Below, piece by piece: positions 8,679 to 16,743 of a stretch of DNA of 64,000 nt. The stretch is from NCBI GenBank assembly GCA_963850195.1, contig CAWKKD010000003.1, positions 62,001 to 126,000 on the forward strand, read 5' to 3'. The position numbers and the translations under genes are program-made. The notes under the pieces are model-generated. The model was not told where the DNA came from and made no database searches. It saw only the letters and a list, made by a program, of their open reading frames with translations. Every line of letters begins with the position of its first letter. Within the stretch, counting starts at the first letter, position 1. The stretch is from Actinoallomurus sp963850195. GTDB taxonomy: Bacteria > Actinomycetota > Actinomycetes > Streptosporangiales > Streptosporangiaceae.

Positions 8679-8975
8679 ATGGCCACCGACTACGACAGCC
8701 CACGAAAGACCGATGACGACCTCAACGAGGACAGCCTGCAAGAGCTGCAGGCGCGTCGTGCCGACAAGAGCACGGGCGTCATAGACGAGGATCTCGACGC
8801 CGGTGAGGTGACCGAGCTGCCGGGTGCGGACCTTTCGAACGAGGAGCTCAGCCTCCGCGTTCTGCCGCGCCAGGCGGACGAGTTCACCTGCGCTCGCTGT
8901 TTCCTCGTGCACCACCGCAGCCAGCTGGCCGAGGAGAGGAACGGCCAGTTCATCTGCCGCGAGTGCGCCGCCTGA
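8679..8975 (+). CDS. DUF4193 family protein
   Basis: A 98-aa acidic protein of the actinobacterial DUF4193 family (MATDYDSPRKTDDDL start). The C-terminal third carries two CxxC pairs (CARC and CREC) about 23 residues apart, a likely zinc ribbon. No enzymatic motif is seen and its role is unknown. The ATG is preceded by GATAGGAC. The gene is followed 11 bases later by the start of a helical protein gene. In several actinobacteria DUF4193 genes lie near dut, which here is about 9 kb downstream; this is from memory. Confidence 0.8.
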   Translation: MATDYDSPRKTDDDLNEDSLQELQARRADKSTGVIDEDLDAGEVTELPGADLSNEELSLRVLPRQADEFTCARCFLVHHRSQLAEERNGQFICRECAA

Positions 8976-8986
8976 GGCGGCCGATC

Positions 8987-9802
8987 GTGACAGAGGAACC
9001 TGAGGGAACAGAGGGAGAGGTCGAGCGCTGGAAGGACGGCGACGACCGGCTCGGCCGCCAGATGGCGGAGCTGGTCGGCCGGCTGTCCTCCGATGACATG
9101 GACCGTGAGACGCGCGGCCGATTGCTCGGCCGGTTCGCGCGTCTCATGTCGGCTCGCGCGAGACGCACCGGCGCCGTCGGCGTCGCACGGGGACGCTGGC
9201 TCGCCGACCTGGTCGCCGAGATCGCTCCGCACGTGCCGGTGCGCGACCTGGAGACGCTCTCCAAGCACCACGAGGGGCTGACGGGGGAGGCGCTCGCGGA
9301 TTCGCTCGTACGGGCCGCACAGCGCGCCACGACCGGCGTAGGGGCGACCGGGGGAGCGCTCGCCGCGGTGGAGTTCGTCGCGCCACCGCTTCTGCTGAGC
9401 GCGCCCGCCCAGATCGTCGCCGAGACGGTGGTCGTCGCCACCATCGAGATGAAGCTCATCGCCGAGCTGCACGAGATCTACGGCGTACAGGTGTCGGGCA
9501 CCGGCAGCGCGCGGGGCGCCGTCTTCCTGCAGTCATGGGCCCAGCAGCGCGGGTTCGACCCGGCGCAGCCCGGCACCGTGACGATCGCGCTCGGCGTCGC
9601 GGCCAGGACGGGGCTGCGCAAGCGCCTGCTGCGCACCATGGGGCGTCACATGAGCACGCTGGGGCCGTTCCTGACCGGTGCCGTCGCGGGGGGAGCGCTC
9701 AACCGCGCCGCGACCAAGCGCTTGGCCGACAAGATCCGCGACGACCTGCGCGGCCGCCACGACGGCGCCGTCCGCGTCGAGGTGGAGTACCGCAGACCCT
9801 AG
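8987..9802 (+). CDS. Conserved hypothetical protein (271 aa)
   Basis: The protein has a charged N-terminal half, a hydrophobic Gly/Ala/Val stretch in the middle (TTGVGATGGALAAVEFVAPP and after), and a basic C-terminus (RLADKIRDDLRGRHDG). The hydrophobic part could be a membrane hairpin. I do not recognise a catalytic motif. The start is taken as the GTG at 8987 (VTEEPEGTEG), with GAGG about 10 bases before it. It follows the DUF4193 gene by 11 bases, so the two are probably one transcript. Confidence 0.7.
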   Translation: MTEEPEGTEGEVERWKDGDDRLGRQMAELVGRLSSDDMDRETRGRLLGRFARLMSARARRTGAVGVARGRWLADLVAEIAPHVPVRDLETLSKHHEGLTGEALADSLVRAAQRATTGVGATGGALAAVEFVAPPLLLSAPAQIVAETVVVATIEMKLIAELHEIYGVQVSGTGSARGAVFLQSWAQQRGFDPAQPGTVTIALGVAARTGLRKRLLRTMGRHMSTLGPFLTGAVAGGALNRAATKRLADKIRDDLRGRHDGAVRVEVEYRRP

Positions 9803-10069
9803 GACGTGTCCGACAATCCACTGTCCGGCCAACGCGGTCGCGCAGCCTGAGGGCGCGTCCGAGCAGGCGGCCGTCAGAGCGCGCAACGAGGCTTCGTCCG
9901 CTCCTTGATCACACGTCCGAGGTGCCTGGCGTCGTGCCGGAGACGGCCGAGAGGGCAGCGTCGACGCGCGCGCGACGGGGTTGGGCGCTCGTTTATCGCG
10001 GCGATGCCGGAGGCCGCGCGTCGGGCGGCGGCTCGGCCGCTGTCCTGCCCGGCAGGCCGGCCGTGCGGA
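9803..10069. other. Non-coding gap with a motif shared with 44477-44491
   Basis: No supportable gene lies in these 267 bases. Just after the preceding stop, CGTGTCCGACAATCC (9805-9819) followed by CTGTCCGGC closely matches a segment at 44477. The rest is GC-rich sequence whose open frames look random; a decayed insertion sequence is possible but I cannot recognise a transposase. Confidence 0.35.
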
Positions 10070-10381
10070 TCAGCCGCCGACGTTCTTGATCTTCTCGGCG
10101 GCCGTGCGGAGTGAGGCGGGCAGCTCGCCGGTGCTCTGGTGCCAGCGGCGCGCGGCGGCGCGGGTGGCCAGCAGGCGCGCGACCTCCATGCCGACGCCGG
10201 TGACGACTGCCCAGCCGATGGCCTCGGCGATCGCGACGTCGGGGGACTCGGGGTTGGTCGGCGGCTCCTTGCCGGTGAACTGCCTCCAGCCGATGGTGAT
10301 CGCCTTACGGGCCACGAAGCCCGCGCCCATCGCCGCCGCGCCGGCGACCAGCCGCCAGCCGAGATCACCCTTGTCCGCCAT
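10070..10381 (-). CDS. DUF4235 family small membrane protein
   Basis: A 103-aa protein (start MADKGDLGWRLVAGAAA) with two hydrophobic segments, at about residues 9-30 and 50-68, separated by a short basic and acidic loop (WRQFTGKEPPTNPESPD). This is the pattern of the actinobacterial DUF4235 family, whose function is unknown. The ATG at 10381 follows GAGAGGGAC. It is divergent from valS across about 100 bases that must hold both promoters. Confidence 0.8.
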   Translation of the reverse strand: MADKGDLGWRLVAGAAAMGAGFVARKAITIGWRQFTGKEPPTNPESPDVAIAEAIGWAVVTGVGMEVARLLATRAAARRWHQSTGELPASLRTAAEKIKNVGG

Positions 10382-10465
10382 ACCGTCCCTCTCCGTCGGT
10401 CCTTGGGTTTCCGACCCTCTCACAGGCGATCTCGAAATGACGACGGACCTGCCGTTGTGGCCCCA

Positions 10466-10471
10466 TACCAT
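10466..10471 (+). promoter_or_regulatory. Possible -10 element of a leaderless valS transcript
   Basis: TACCAT ends 7 bases before the valS ATG with no Shine-Dalgarno sequence between, matching the TANNNT-N7-ATG layout of actinobacterial leaderless genes. A clear -35 was not found. Confidence 0.4.
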
Positions 10472-10478
10472 TGGCGGC

Positions 10479-13001
10479 ATGACAGAAAAGCCGCGTCCTC
10501 CGGAGAAACCCACCCTCGACGGACTCGAGGACAAGTGGGCCGTACTCTGGGAGCAGCGCGGCACCTACCGCTTCGACCGGTCGAGGTCGCGGGCGGAGAT
10601 CTACTCGATCGACACGCCGCCGCCGACCGTCAGCGGTTCGCTGCACGTCGGCCACGTGTTCTCCTACACCCACACCGACACCATCGCGCGCTTCCAGCGC
10701 ATGCGCGGCCGTGAGGTCTTCTACCCCATCGGCTGGGACGACAACGGCCTGCCCACCGAGCGCCGCGTGCAGAACTACTTCGGCGTGCGGTGCGACCCCT
10801 CGCTGCCGTACGACCCGTCGTTCGAGCCGCCGGACGCCTCGGGCAAGCAGATCCCGGTCTCGCGCCGCAATTTCGTCGAGCTGTGCAACCGGCTCACCGA
10901 GATCGACGAGAAGGCCTTCGAGGACGTCTGGCGCCGCGTGGGCCTGTCGGTGGACTGGTCGCTGCTCTACACGACGATCGGCGAGACGTCGCGCGCGACC
11001 GCGCAGCGCGCGTTCCTGCGCAACCTGGCGCGCGGCGAGGCGTACGTCTCCGAGGCGCCGACCCTGTGGGACGTCACGTTCCGCACCGCGGTCGCCCAGG
11101 CCGAGCTGGAGGACCGCGAGCACGCGGGCGCCTTCCACCGGCTGCGCTTCCACGGTGCCGACGGCCCGATCCACATCGAGACGACCCGGCCCGAGCTGCT
11201 GCCCGCCTGCGTCGCGCTGGTCGCCCACCCCGACGACGACCGTTACCGAGACCTGTTCGGCACGACCGTGCGCACGCCGCTGTTCGGCGTCGACGTGCCG
11301 GTCGTGGCCCACCACCTCGCCGAGCCGGACAAGGGCTCCGGCATCGCGATGATCTGTACGTTCGGCGACCTCACCGACGTCATCTGGTGGCGCGAGCTCA
11401 ACCTCGCCACCCGCGCGATCGTCGACTGGAACGGCCGGATCCTGCCCGAGCCGCCCGCCGGTGTCGCGCCCGAGCCGTACGCCGAGCTGGCCGGCAGGAC
11501 CGTGCACGCGGCGCGCGAGCGCGTGGTCGAGCTGCTGCGCGAGTCCGGCGAGCTGGACGGCGACCCGCGCCCCGTCACGCGCCCGGTGAAGTTCTACGAG
11601 AAGGGCAGCAAGCCGCTCGAGATCGTCACCACCCGCCAGTGGTACATCCGCAACGGCGGGCGCGACGCGGAGCTGCGCGACCGGCTGCTGGCCCGCGGCG
11701 CCGAGCTGGACTGGTACCCCTCGTACATGAAGGCCCGCTACGACAACTGGGTGGGCGGCCTGGCCGGTGACTGGCTGATCTCGCGGCAGCGGTTCTTCGG
11801 CGTGCCGATCCCGGTCTGGTACCCGCTCGACGGCGACGGCGAGCCGGTCCACTCCACGCCGATCACGCCGCCGGAGGACGCGCTGCCGATCGACCCGTCC
11901 TCGGAGGCGCCCCCCGGCTACACCGAGGACCAGCGCGGCAAGCCGAACGGCTTCACCGGCGACCCGGACGTCATGGACACCTGGGCGACCTCGTCGCTGA
12001 CCCCGCAGATCGCCGGGGGTTGGGAGCGCGACCCGGCGCTGTTCGAGGCCGTTTTCCCGTACGACCTGCGGCCGCAGGCGCACGACATCATCCGGACCTG
12101 GCTGTTCTCCACCGTCGTGCGGGCCGAGCTGGAGCACGGCTCGCTGCCGTGGGCGGGCACCGCGCTGTCCGGCTGGATCCTCGACCCGGACCGCAAGAAG
12201 ATGTCCAAGTCCAAGGGCAACGTCGTCACGCCGATGGACCTCCTGGTGCAGCACGGTTCGGACGCGGTCCGCTACTGGGCGGCGAACGGGCGGCTCGGCA
12301 CCGACACGGCGTTCGACACGGGCCAGATCAAGATCGGCCGGCGTCTCGCCATCAAGCTGCTGAACGCCTCGAAGTTCGTGCTGGGCCTGGGCGACGTGCC
12401 GGCCGACGCGGCGGTGACCGAGCCGCTGGACCTGTCGATGCTCGGCACGCTCGCCGACGTGGTCCGCGACGCCACGGCCGCCTTCGAGGCCAACGACTAC
12501 ACGCGCGCGCTGGAGCGTACCGAGCGGTTCTTCTGGGACCTGTGCGACGACTACCTCGAGCTGGTCAAGTCCCGTGCGTACGGCGAGGACGCCGTCGACC
12601 CGGGCGGCGCGGCCTCGGCGCGCGCCGCGCTGCGCCTCGCGCTGTCGGTCGTGCTGCGGCTGCTCGCGCCGATCCTGCCCTACGTCACCGAGGAGGTCTG
12701 GTCCTGGTGGCGGGACGGTTCGGTGCACCGCGCGGCCTGGCCGGTCGCCTCGGAGCTTCCGGGCGGTGGAGACCCGGCGGTCCTGTCCGCCACCGCCGAC
12801 GTGCTGCGGCAGGTGCGGCGCGCGAAGTCGGCGGCCAAGGTCTCGATGCGCGCCGACGTCGAGCGCGCCGCGGTCCGCGGCGCCGGCGTCGGCCGGCTCG
12901 CGGGCGATGACCTGCGCGCCGCCGGACGCATCGCCGACCTCGACCTGGGGGCGTCCGCGGAGGAGGACTTCACCGTCGACGTCACCCTCGCACCGGCGTG
13001 A
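10479..13001 (+). CDS. valS: Valyl-tRNA synthetase
   Basis: An 840-aa class I aminoacyl-tRNA synthetase that charges tRNA-Val and edits misacylated threonine. The HIGH-type motif appears as LHVGHVFSYTHTD (about residues 55-59), and KMSKSKGNV lies near 573. Between them is the editing insertion (FHRLRFHG to TIEPPAG-like region). It ends with an anticodon-binding domain but a short C-terminal tail. Wording such as GWDDNGLPTERRVQNYFGV is typical of one of the two ValS types found in actinobacteria. The chosen ATG gives MTEKPRPPEKPTLDGLEDKW; the frame is open far upstream but lacks conserved sequence there. A flavodoxin-like gene begins one base after the stop. Confidence 0.93.
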   Translation: MTEKPRPPEKPTLDGLEDKWAVLWEQRGTYRFDRSRSRAEIYSIDTPPPTVSGSLHVGHVFSYTHTDTIARFQRMRGREVFYPIGWDDNGLPTERRVQNYFGVRCDPSLPYDPSFEPPDASGKQIPVSRRNFVELCNRLTEIDEKAFEDVWRRVGLSVDWSLLYTTIGETSRATAQRAFLRNLARGEAYVSEAPTLWDVTFRTAVAQAELEDREHAGAFHRLRFHGADGPIHIETTRPELLPACVALVAHPDDDRYRDLFGTTVRTPLFGVDVPVVAHHLAEPDKGSGIAMICTFGDLTDVIWWRELNLATRAIVDWNGRILPEPPAGVAPEPYAELAGRTVHAARERVVELLRESGELDGDPRPVTRPVKFYEKGSKPLEIVTTRQWYIRNGGRDAELRDRLLARGAELDWYPSYMKARYDNWVGGLAGDWLISRQRFFGVPIPVWYPLDGDGEPVHSTPITPPEDALPIDPSSEAPPGYTEDQRGKPNGFTGDPDVMDTWATSSLTPQIAGGWERDPALFEAVFPYDLRPQAHDIIRTWLFSTVVRAELEHGSLPWAGTALSGWILDPDRKKMSKSKGNVVTPMDLLVQHGSDAVRYWAANGRLGTDTAFDTGQIKIGRRLAIKLLNASKFVLGLGDVPADAAVTEPLDLSMLGTLADVVRDATAAFEANDYTRALERTERFFWDLCDDYLELVKSRAYGEDAVDPGGAASARAALRLALSVVLRLLAPILPYVTEEVWSWWRDGSVHRAAWPVASELPGGGDPAVLSATADVLRQVRRAKSAAKVSMRADVERAAVRGAGVGRLAGDDLRAAGRIADLDLGASAEEDFTVDVTLAPA

Positions 13002-13002
13002 C

Positions 13003-13455
13003 GTGGCGCGGCTGCTGATCGTCCATCACACGGCCTCGCCGAGCACGCACGAGCTCTTCGAGGCCGTACGCTCCGGCGCGACCACCGACGAGATCGAAGG
13101 TGTCGAGGTGGTCGCGCGGCCCGCCCTGACCGCGGGCGCGGCCGACGTCCTGGAGGCCGACGGCTACCTGCTGGGCACACCGGCCAACATCGGTTACATG
13201 AGCGGCGCGCTCAAGCACTTCTTCGACCAGGTCTACTACCCGTGCCTGACGACCACGGTGCGGCGTCCGTACGGCCTCTGGGTCCACGGCAACAACGACG
13301 CCACCGGGGCCGTACGCGCGGTCGAGTCGATCGCGACCGGCCTGGGGTGGCGCACCGTCCACCCGCCGGTGGTCGTCCTCGGCGCGGTCGACAAGACCGA
13401 CCGGGAGGCCTGCTGGGAGCTCGGCGCCACCGTCGCCGCCGAGCTCATGGCCTGA
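13003..13455 (+). CDS. Flavodoxin/NADPH-dependent FMN reductase family protein
   Basis: A 150-aa protein with a flavodoxin fold. The FMN phosphate loop is VHHTASPSTHELFEA near the N-terminus, and GYLLGTPANIGYMSGALKHFFDQ is the conserved flavin-contacting segment of NAD(P)H-quinone and FMN reductases. It should be a small cytosolic flavoprotein. The GTG at 13003 sits one base after the valS stop, so the two are translationally coupled. The 3' end overlaps the convergent membrane-protein gene by 11 bases. Confidence 0.8.
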   Translation: MARLLIVHHTASPSTHELFEAVRSGATTDEIEGVEVVARPALTAGAADVLEADGYLLGTPANIGYMSGALKHFFDQVYYPCLTTTVRRPYGLWVHGNNDATGAVRAVESIATGLGWRTVHPPVVVLGAVDKTDREACWELGATVAAELMA

Positions 13456-14005
13456 GGAGGAGCAGGGCCAGCGCGGCCAGGACGGTGACGGCGACGGCGT
13501 TGGTCAGGATGCCCACGCGGTCGAGGCGTCGGTCGTCCCAGTCGTCGCTGCGGCTGGCGTAGCGGATGGTCGCGGTGGCGGCGCGGCCCACGCCGAAGCC
13601 CGTGCCGGTGAGGACCGTGACGGCGGCGCCGTGGTGGCCGAGCAGCAGGGCCAGCGCGACGACGTACGGGGCGCTCGCGGACACGTAGGTACGCACGCCC
13701 GTGCCGAGCTCGAAGCCGAACTGCATCGACCCGCGCCTGATCCGGCGTTGCAGCACGTCGGCCGGGATCTGGCGGGCGTTCTGCGGGAGCGGTATCCGCA
13801 CCCGGCCGGCGTCGCGTGCGACGCCGAGCACGGCGACGGCCAGGACGGCACCGGCGCGTACGGCGCCCGGCAGCGGCTCGCCGAGGCCGGACAGCAGCCA
13901 CAGCACGGTCGCGCTCAACGTGCCTCCGAGGAGGAGGCCGAGGATGAAGACGGCGAGGACCTGGCCCTGCCGTACGGGAGCCCGCCAACCTGGCGAGAAC
14001 AGCAC
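13445..14005 (-). CDS. Polytopic membrane protein, last gene of the Mau-like operon
   Basis: A 186-aa protein with about four predicted membrane helices (FILGLLLGGTLSATVLWLL, AVLAVAVLGVA, VVALALLLGHHGAAVTVL, and the C-terminal VTVLAALALLLL) and a basic cytoplasmic loop (RQIPADVLQRRIRRG). I do not recognise the family. The GTG start at 14005 has no clear ribosome site, but it lies only 18 bases after the preceding small gene, as expected in an operon. It may take part in export or anchoring of the operon's cysteine-rich product; that is inference from position only. Confidence 0.65.
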   Translation of the reverse strand: MLFSPGWRAPVRQGQVLAVFILGLLLGGTLSATVLWLLSGLGEPLPGAVRAGAVLAVAVLGVARDAGRVRIPLPQNARQIPADVLQRRIRRGSMQFGFELGTGVRTYVSASAPYVVALALLLGHHGAAVTVLTGTGFGVGRAATATIRYASRSDDWDDRRLDRVGILTNAVAVTVLAALALLLLRP

Positions 14006-14023
14006 GAAATCGCTGTTACGCGT

Positions 14024-14203
14024 TCAAACCGAGCCGGAGAGGGAGTAGCCGGCGAGCGCGCCGACGGAGGCCCAGCCCAGCACGGTGTGCTCCGCCGCCG
14101 ACGCCGCGATGGCCAGGACGGCCAGCACGGCGTACGGCAGCAGCGGCTCGGTCAGCCCGCGGCGCAGGCGGCCGGCCGGGACGACGTCACTTGGAGCAGG
14201 CAA
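14024..14203 (-). CDS. Small single-pass membrane protein (59 aa) in the Mau-like operon
   Basis: A TTG-initiated frame overlapping the 3' end of the cysteine-rich gene by 17 bases (start MPAPSDVVPAGRLRRGL, end GYSLSGSV). It contains one Ala/Leu/Val-rich segment (LLPYAVLAVLAIAASAA), a clear membrane helix. Without it there would be a 180-base hole inside an otherwise overlapping operon, and its codon choice suits the region. The start codon is uncertain. No known family is recognised. Confidence 0.5.
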   Translation of the reverse strand: MPAPSDVVPAGRLRRGLTEPLLPYAVLAVLAIAASAAEHTVLGWASVGALAGYSLSGSV

Positions 14204-14738
14204 GGGCCCACCGGCAGATCGACTTGTACCAGGATCCGGCGGCGCTCTTCTTCCAGCCGTCGTGGCAGCGCCAGGTCACCGACGTCGTGCAGCTCCCGCA
14301 CTTGTTCGCGTAGTGCCAGACCCAGCCGTCGTACTTGCCCGCGTAGCACTGGTTGGGGCGCAGCTTGTAGTGGCCGGGGTCCGAGACGCCGGACTTGTGG
14401 TAGCCCATGTACTTACCGCTGGTACGGCAGGCCGTGGACACGATCGTGCTCGGGCCGCAGCCGGGCGAGCAGTTGTGCGAGGACGCGTACGACGGGCACG
14501 CGTTGTAGATGTCGTAGTAGCCGGGCGTCAGGCCGAACCCCTGCGCCATCGCCTTGCGCGCCGGGGCGAACACCCCGAGGGCCGCCAGGCCCACGGTGGT
14601 GCCCGCGGCGACCGCGCCGCCGAGCATCGATCGGCGCCCGACGCCTTCCGCGGTCGCCGCCGGCACGTGCCGGCGTACGCGTCCGGCGCCGTCCGGCCGG
14701 GTGCCGCGCAGTGGGGGTATCTGGTCGAGTTCGAGCAT
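14187..14738 (-). CDS. Tat-type exported cysteine-rich protein (10 Cys), core product of the Mau-like operon
   Basis: A 183-aa protein. A twin-arginine signal occupies the first about 75 residues (GRRSMLGGAVAAG, hydrophobic core, then PARKAMAQG as a cleavage-like end). The mature part is about 110 residues, with ten cysteines, many Tyr/Trp/Lys/Gly and a Trp-rich second half (DGWVWHY, TWRC, SWYK). An even Cys number suggests five disulfides. The next upstream genes encode MauD-like and MauE-like proteins, which in methylamine utilisation mature the disulfide-rich MauA subunit. Size and Cys count recall MauA, but I see no convincing MauA alignment and no large-subunit gene, so the function is open. 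The chosen ATG at 14738 follows GGGGAG; a TTG at 14747 is an alternative. Confidence 0.7.
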   Translation of the reverse strand: MLELDQIPPLRGTRPDGAGRVRRHVPAATAEGVGRRSMLGGAVAAGTTVGLAALGVFAPARKAMAQGFGLTPGYYDIYNACPSYASSHNCSPGCGPSTIVSTACRTSGKYMGYHKSGVSDPGHYKLRPNQCYAGKYDGWVWHYANKCGSCTTSVTWRCHDGWKKSAAGSWYKSICRWALACSK

Positions 14739-14756
14739 GTGAAGCAACTCCCCGTG

Positions 14757-15284
14757 TCAGTTGCGCGGGCCGTCGTGGCCCGCATGGCTCATCGCTGAGG
14801 GCAGGTGTCCGCCGGCCTCGGCGACGATGCCGTGCAGCGCGCGTACCGAGCCGATCGGCTCGGCCGTGCGGATCCGGCCGTCGGCGCCGATGACCACCGC
14901 GAACGGCGTGGCCGGCACCTGGTACGCCTCGAACAGCTCGCCCTGGTCGGCGAAGACTCGCATGTTCGCCGGAAGGACGGCCGGGATGACGTCGGTGAGG
15001 AACAGTGCGCGCATCGGTGGCGCCCCGGTCAGCGTCAGCGCTTCCTGGAAGACGTCCTGGCAGGCCGGGCAGTCCTCGCCGAGGAACAGCAGGAGGGTCG
15101 TACGGCCCGGCTCGGCGCCGAGCCGGTCCAGCGCGGCGGCGGGGGAGCCCGGACTCGGCCCGACGTCCGGCGCGTGCGGGCCGCGCGTCAGCTGGTGCAC
15201 CTGGCGGACGAGCCCGGCGACCGTCAGGGCCAGCAGGGTCATGGCCACCCAGGTCAGCAGGATGGCGGTGGTCTCGAAGCTCAT
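14757..15284 (-). CDS. MauD-like membrane-anchored thioredoxin-fold protein
   Basis: A 175-aa protein with one N-terminal membrane helix (about residues 6-24) and an extracytoplasmic thioredoxin domain. The active site is DCPAC (a CxxC motif), and TPFAV supplies the cis-proline. It is probably a thiol-disulfide oxidoreductase or reductase facing outside the membrane. Its start overlaps the MauE-like stop by four bases (ATGA), and it precedes the cysteine-rich gene by 18 bases. MauD-type proteins are needed to make correctly oxidised MauA in methylotrophs; here the likely client is the 10-Cys protein. Confidence 0.78.
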   Translation of the reverse strand: MSFETTAILLTWVAMTLLALTVAGLVRQVHQLTRGPHAPDVGPSPGSPAAALDRLGAEPGRTTLLLFLGEDCPACQDVFQEALTLTGAPPMRALFLTDVIPAVLPANMRVFADQGELFEAYQVPATPFAVVIGADGRIRTAEPIGSVRALHGIVAEAGGHLPSAMSHAGHDGPRN

Positions 15285-15811
15285 CGGGCCGGGTTCCTTT
15301 CGGGGTCGAACATGGCGAGGGGCAGCGACCAGGCCACGACGGCGAGGACGACGGAGGACAGGGCGAGGATCGCGGCGTGGGCGCCGCCCGGCGCCGGTCC
15401 GGCTCCGGCCGCCGCCGCGAGCGAGGCCAGGGCGAGCGCCCCGGCGCGGCCGGCCACCCAGCCGGTCATGGGGGTGTCGTGTGCCGCGCAGCCGCAGGGC
15501 ACGCCCGGCCGGGTGCGCAGGACGTACAGGCCGTACAGGGCGTAGCCGGCCAGCAGGACCGCGGCGCCGGTCGCGGCGAACGCGAGCGTCGCCGCGCGCC
15601 CGGTGACCAGCCCGTACGCGATGACCGTGCCGAGCGCGCCCTCGAGCAGGGTCGCGGCGAGCGCGGCCGGGCGTACGAGGAGGGCGGGCACGGTACGGTG
15701 CGCGGCGAGCGCGGTGGGCAGCGTGCGCGGGCTGCGCACGTGACCCGCGAACGCCGCCAGCAGCACCAGCGCGACGGTGCCCGCGAGGACCCCGGAGAGC
15801 ATCGCGGTCAT
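15281..15811 (-). CDS. MauE-like/DoxX-type redox membrane protein
   Basis: A 176-aa protein with four to five membrane helices. The hallmark is a CGC pair in RPGVPCGCAAHD in the loop after the third helix, matching the CGC motif of MauE family proteins. These are thought to shuttle redox equivalents to a MauD-type partner, like a reduced DsbB/VKOR. The start (ATG at 15811) overlaps the preceding stop by one base, and its own stop overlaps the MauD-like start, showing translational coupling. Confidence 0.78.
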   Translation of the reverse strand: MTAMLSGVLAGTVALVLLAAFAGHVRSPRTLPTALAAHRTVPALLVRPAALAATLLEGALGTVIAYGLVTGRAATLAFAATGAAVLLAGYALYGLYVLRTRPGVPCGCAAHDTPMTGWVAGRAGALALASLAAAAGAGPAPGGAHAAILALSSVVLAVVAWSLPLAMFDPERNPAR

Positions 15812-16506
15812 CAGGCGACGGTCTCGACCTTCAGGCCGCTGAGCCCGGCCGGTACGTGCGCCGTCTGACCGTGGTGCGGCAGGACGGTGACCATCGCCGA
15901 CGCGGTGGCGAGCACGAAGTAGACGCTGTCGTCCTCGAGCGTGTCCTGGAACAGTTCGCCGTGCGGCAGCCGCGCACCCTGCCAGGCGGGCAGCCGCCTC
16001 GCCGTCGTCTTGTTCAGCGCGGTCACCTCCAGCAGGCCGAGGCCCGGCACCTCCTTGGCGATGTCGGCGGGCTCGGCGATGCCGGCGCGCTTCGGGTCGA
16101 GGGTGGCGACGGTGATGCCGTCGTCGTGCTCGCTCACCCCGATGACGTTGAAAAGGCGGACGGCGTCGGCCGGAACGGCGTTGTACATCGGGATGAACAT
16201 CGAGAATCTCCGGCCCTGCCAGACAACGGCCAGAAGATCGTCTTTCAGGCCGATTCGACGGTCATAATCGACCACTCGGGCGGTCCGCAATCGGCCGCGC
16301 TGGAGGGAGAACTCCTCCTCGAATCTCCGGATTCCGAGATCGCGGGTCCACCCGGTCGCCGCGTCGTGTTCGCCGGAGGTGAGCTCGTGCAGCCGGCCGT
16401 CCACGGCGAATCGCGCGACGGAGGTGAACGGCTGGTCAAGGTCGTGATCACTTGAGATCTTGAAGCGGTAGCCGTCGAGCGATCGATGCACGACGTGTCG
16501 TGTCAT
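15811..16506 (-). CDS. Hypothetical protein, first gene of the Mau-like operon
   Basis: A 231-aa soluble protein with no signal peptide or membrane helix, rich in beta-type sequence (DGYRFKISSDHD, RFEEEFSLQRGRLRTARVVDYD, RRFSMFIPMYNAVP). No motif is recognised. The ATG at 16506 follows GGGGAAGG; the frame is open further but without such a site. It leads the six-gene unit and could be a cytoplasmic binding or regulatory partner. In methylamine dehydrogenase clusters this place is held by the large subunit, which has a signal peptide and a different length, so it is not MauB. Confidence 0.65.
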   Translation of the reverse strand: MTRHVVHRSLDGYRFKISSDHDLDQPFTSVARFAVDGRLHELTSGEHDAATGWTRDLGIRRFEEEFSLQRGRLRTARVVDYDRRIGLKDDLLAVVWQGRRFSMFIPMYNAVPADAVRLFNVIGVSEHDDGITVATLDPKRAGIAEPADIAKEVPGLGLLEVTALNKTTARRLPAWQGARLPHGELFQDTLEDDSVYFVLATASAMVTVLPHHGQTAHVPAGLSGLKVETVA

Positions 16507-16743
16507 GAGGCAACCTTCCCCGTGGCCCTGAAGATGCGCGGAGATGCGAATTGCGAAGGACCTGGAGCGAAATCCGCGTAAGTCACTGCTCCCCGGGGAG
16601 ATAAGTCGCGAATCACCGGTGACTGCATGTGGCCAAACCATGTCGCGTGGCCAACAATTTCGCGTCCTGAAGCGTCGTAGGTCGAGTGAGGCTCACGTCA
16701 TGAAACGATGGGCACAAACGGCGGACCTTAATTTGGGGGATAT
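16507..16743. promoter_or_regulatory. Divergent promoter region
   Basis: 237 bases between the Mau-like operon (minus) and the AI-2E permease (plus). It is comparatively AT-rich and contains two TGGCCAA copies (16628-16634 and 16649-16655). AACGGCGGACCTTAATTTGGGGG precedes the permease GTG and supplies its ribosome site. No small gene is visible. Confidence 0.45.

Noticed and set aside
9803..10069. A decayed transposase gene in the gap after the 271-aa protein
   Set aside because: Several short frames exist, but none shows a recognisable DDE or HTH motif.
10365..12728. A 787-codon minus-strand open frame opposite valS
   Set aside because: Antisense shadow of the synthetase gene.
14187..14738. 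Methylamine dehydrogenase light chain (MauA)
   Set aside because: Size, Cys content and neighbours recall MauA, but the cysteine spacing does not fit what I remember of it and no large subunit is present, so only Mau-like is claimed.
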